DNA of 64,000 nucleotides from positions 1-64,000 of the forward strand of contig NZ_JAHRVA010000003.1 of assembly GCF_019100495.1 (NCBI RefSeq), given 5' to 3'. The position numbers were made by a program, and so were the translations under genes. Positions 63,881 to 64,000 of this stretch are shown here, piece after piece (position 1 is the stretch's first letter; each line of letters begins with the position of its first letter). Origin of the DNA: Falsochrobactrum tianjinense. GTDB taxonomy: Bacteria > Pseudomonadota > Alphaproteobacteria > Rhizobiales > Rhizobiaceae. The notes beneath the pieces are model-generated. The model was given only the letters and a program-made list of their open reading frames with translations, was not told the origin of the DNA and made no database searches.

Positions 63881-64000
63881 CTACATGGTTTCCGTAATCT
63901 TGCTGAGGTTCTGCGGCTTATCGGGGTCCAGGCCACGCGCTTTGGCGATCTGTTCAATCAGATTATAATAAGCACCAAGGCCGACCAACGGATCAATCAA
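63881..64000 (-). CDS. SIS-domain sugar isomerase/deaminase, 3' end only
   Basis: Minus-strand frame open to the window edge, ending at TAG 63881-63883. The last 39 residues begin LIDPLVGLGAYYNLIEQIAK, followed by ARGLDPDKPQNLSKITETM. This matches the C-terminal end of SIS-domain proteins such as GlmS-like and AgaS-type enzymes (typically ...ARGLDPD.P..L.KVTETV). The rest lies beyond the window. Confidence 0.75.
   Translation of the reverse strand: MIDPLVGLGAYYNLIEQIAKARGLDPDKPQNLSKITETM

Overview
The window looks like a chromosome or chromid segment of an alphaproteobacterium of the Brucella/Ochrobactrum type (Hyphomicrobiales). The grounds are the moderate-to-high GC, Aap-type amino-acid transporters, RbsABC-type sugar importers, a rhizobial-style D-apiose locus, and DUF2291 and Gfo/Idh/MocA genes. 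The genus is inferred from gene content only. Nearly the whole window is accessory catabolism: six importer or transport loci, each packed next to regulators and oxidoreductases. I see no rRNA, tRNA, CRISPR array or phage module.

Left part (1-10.9 kb): a sugar-acid/amino-acid locus. A minus operon (GarR-like reductase, AroE-like dehydrogenase, SDR) diverges from a plus operon (HpcH/HpaI aldolase, uronate-dehydrogenase-like enzyme, DadA/FOXRED1-like FAD oxidase). These are followed by a RidA imine deaminase and an Aap-type amino-acid ABC importer. Next (11.3-19.1 kb) comes a LacI-regulated sugar ABC importer with two permeases, ending in a DhaK/DhaL kinase pair whose DhaL has altered motifs. 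A decayed IS5-family transposase and a long hairpin follow.

Middle (19.7-33.1 kb): a second amino-acid ABC importer, a LysR regulator and a seven-gene minus operon. That operon repeats the uronate-dehydrogenase-like/FAD-oxidase pair and adds an aminotransferase, hydantoinase/oxoprolinase subunits A and B, a ThDP enzyme and an SDR that lacks the catalytic Tyr. An IS3 OrfA remnant marks its upstream end. From 33.6 to 45.3 kb lies a D-apiose/D-apionate locus: lactonase, apiose dehydrogenase, ABC importer, oxidoisomerase, 3-oxo-isoapionate kinase, a RuBisCO-like protein and a FadR-type GntR regulator with recognisable operator sites.

Right part (45.4-64 kb): a scarred stretch with a fragment of an amino-acid permease gene and a very AT-rich island. 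It is followed by a sodium:solute symporter with a 43-residue companion, an SDR, an outer-membrane barrel gene split by a TAG codon and coupled to a serine hydrolase, and small genes (SH3, VOC). The last operon holds GntR, a DapA-family lyase, an aldehyde dehydrogenase, an amine oxidase, a ProU-type ABC importer with two permeases and a ProC-like reductase; it looks like uptake and breakdown of a betaine or cyclic imino acid. The window ends inside an SIS-domain gene.

The best candidates for undescribed biology are the two loci sharing the uronate-dehydrogenase-like/FAD-oxidase module and the ProU-linked operon. Identities are read from motifs and remembered family sequences; no database search was run.
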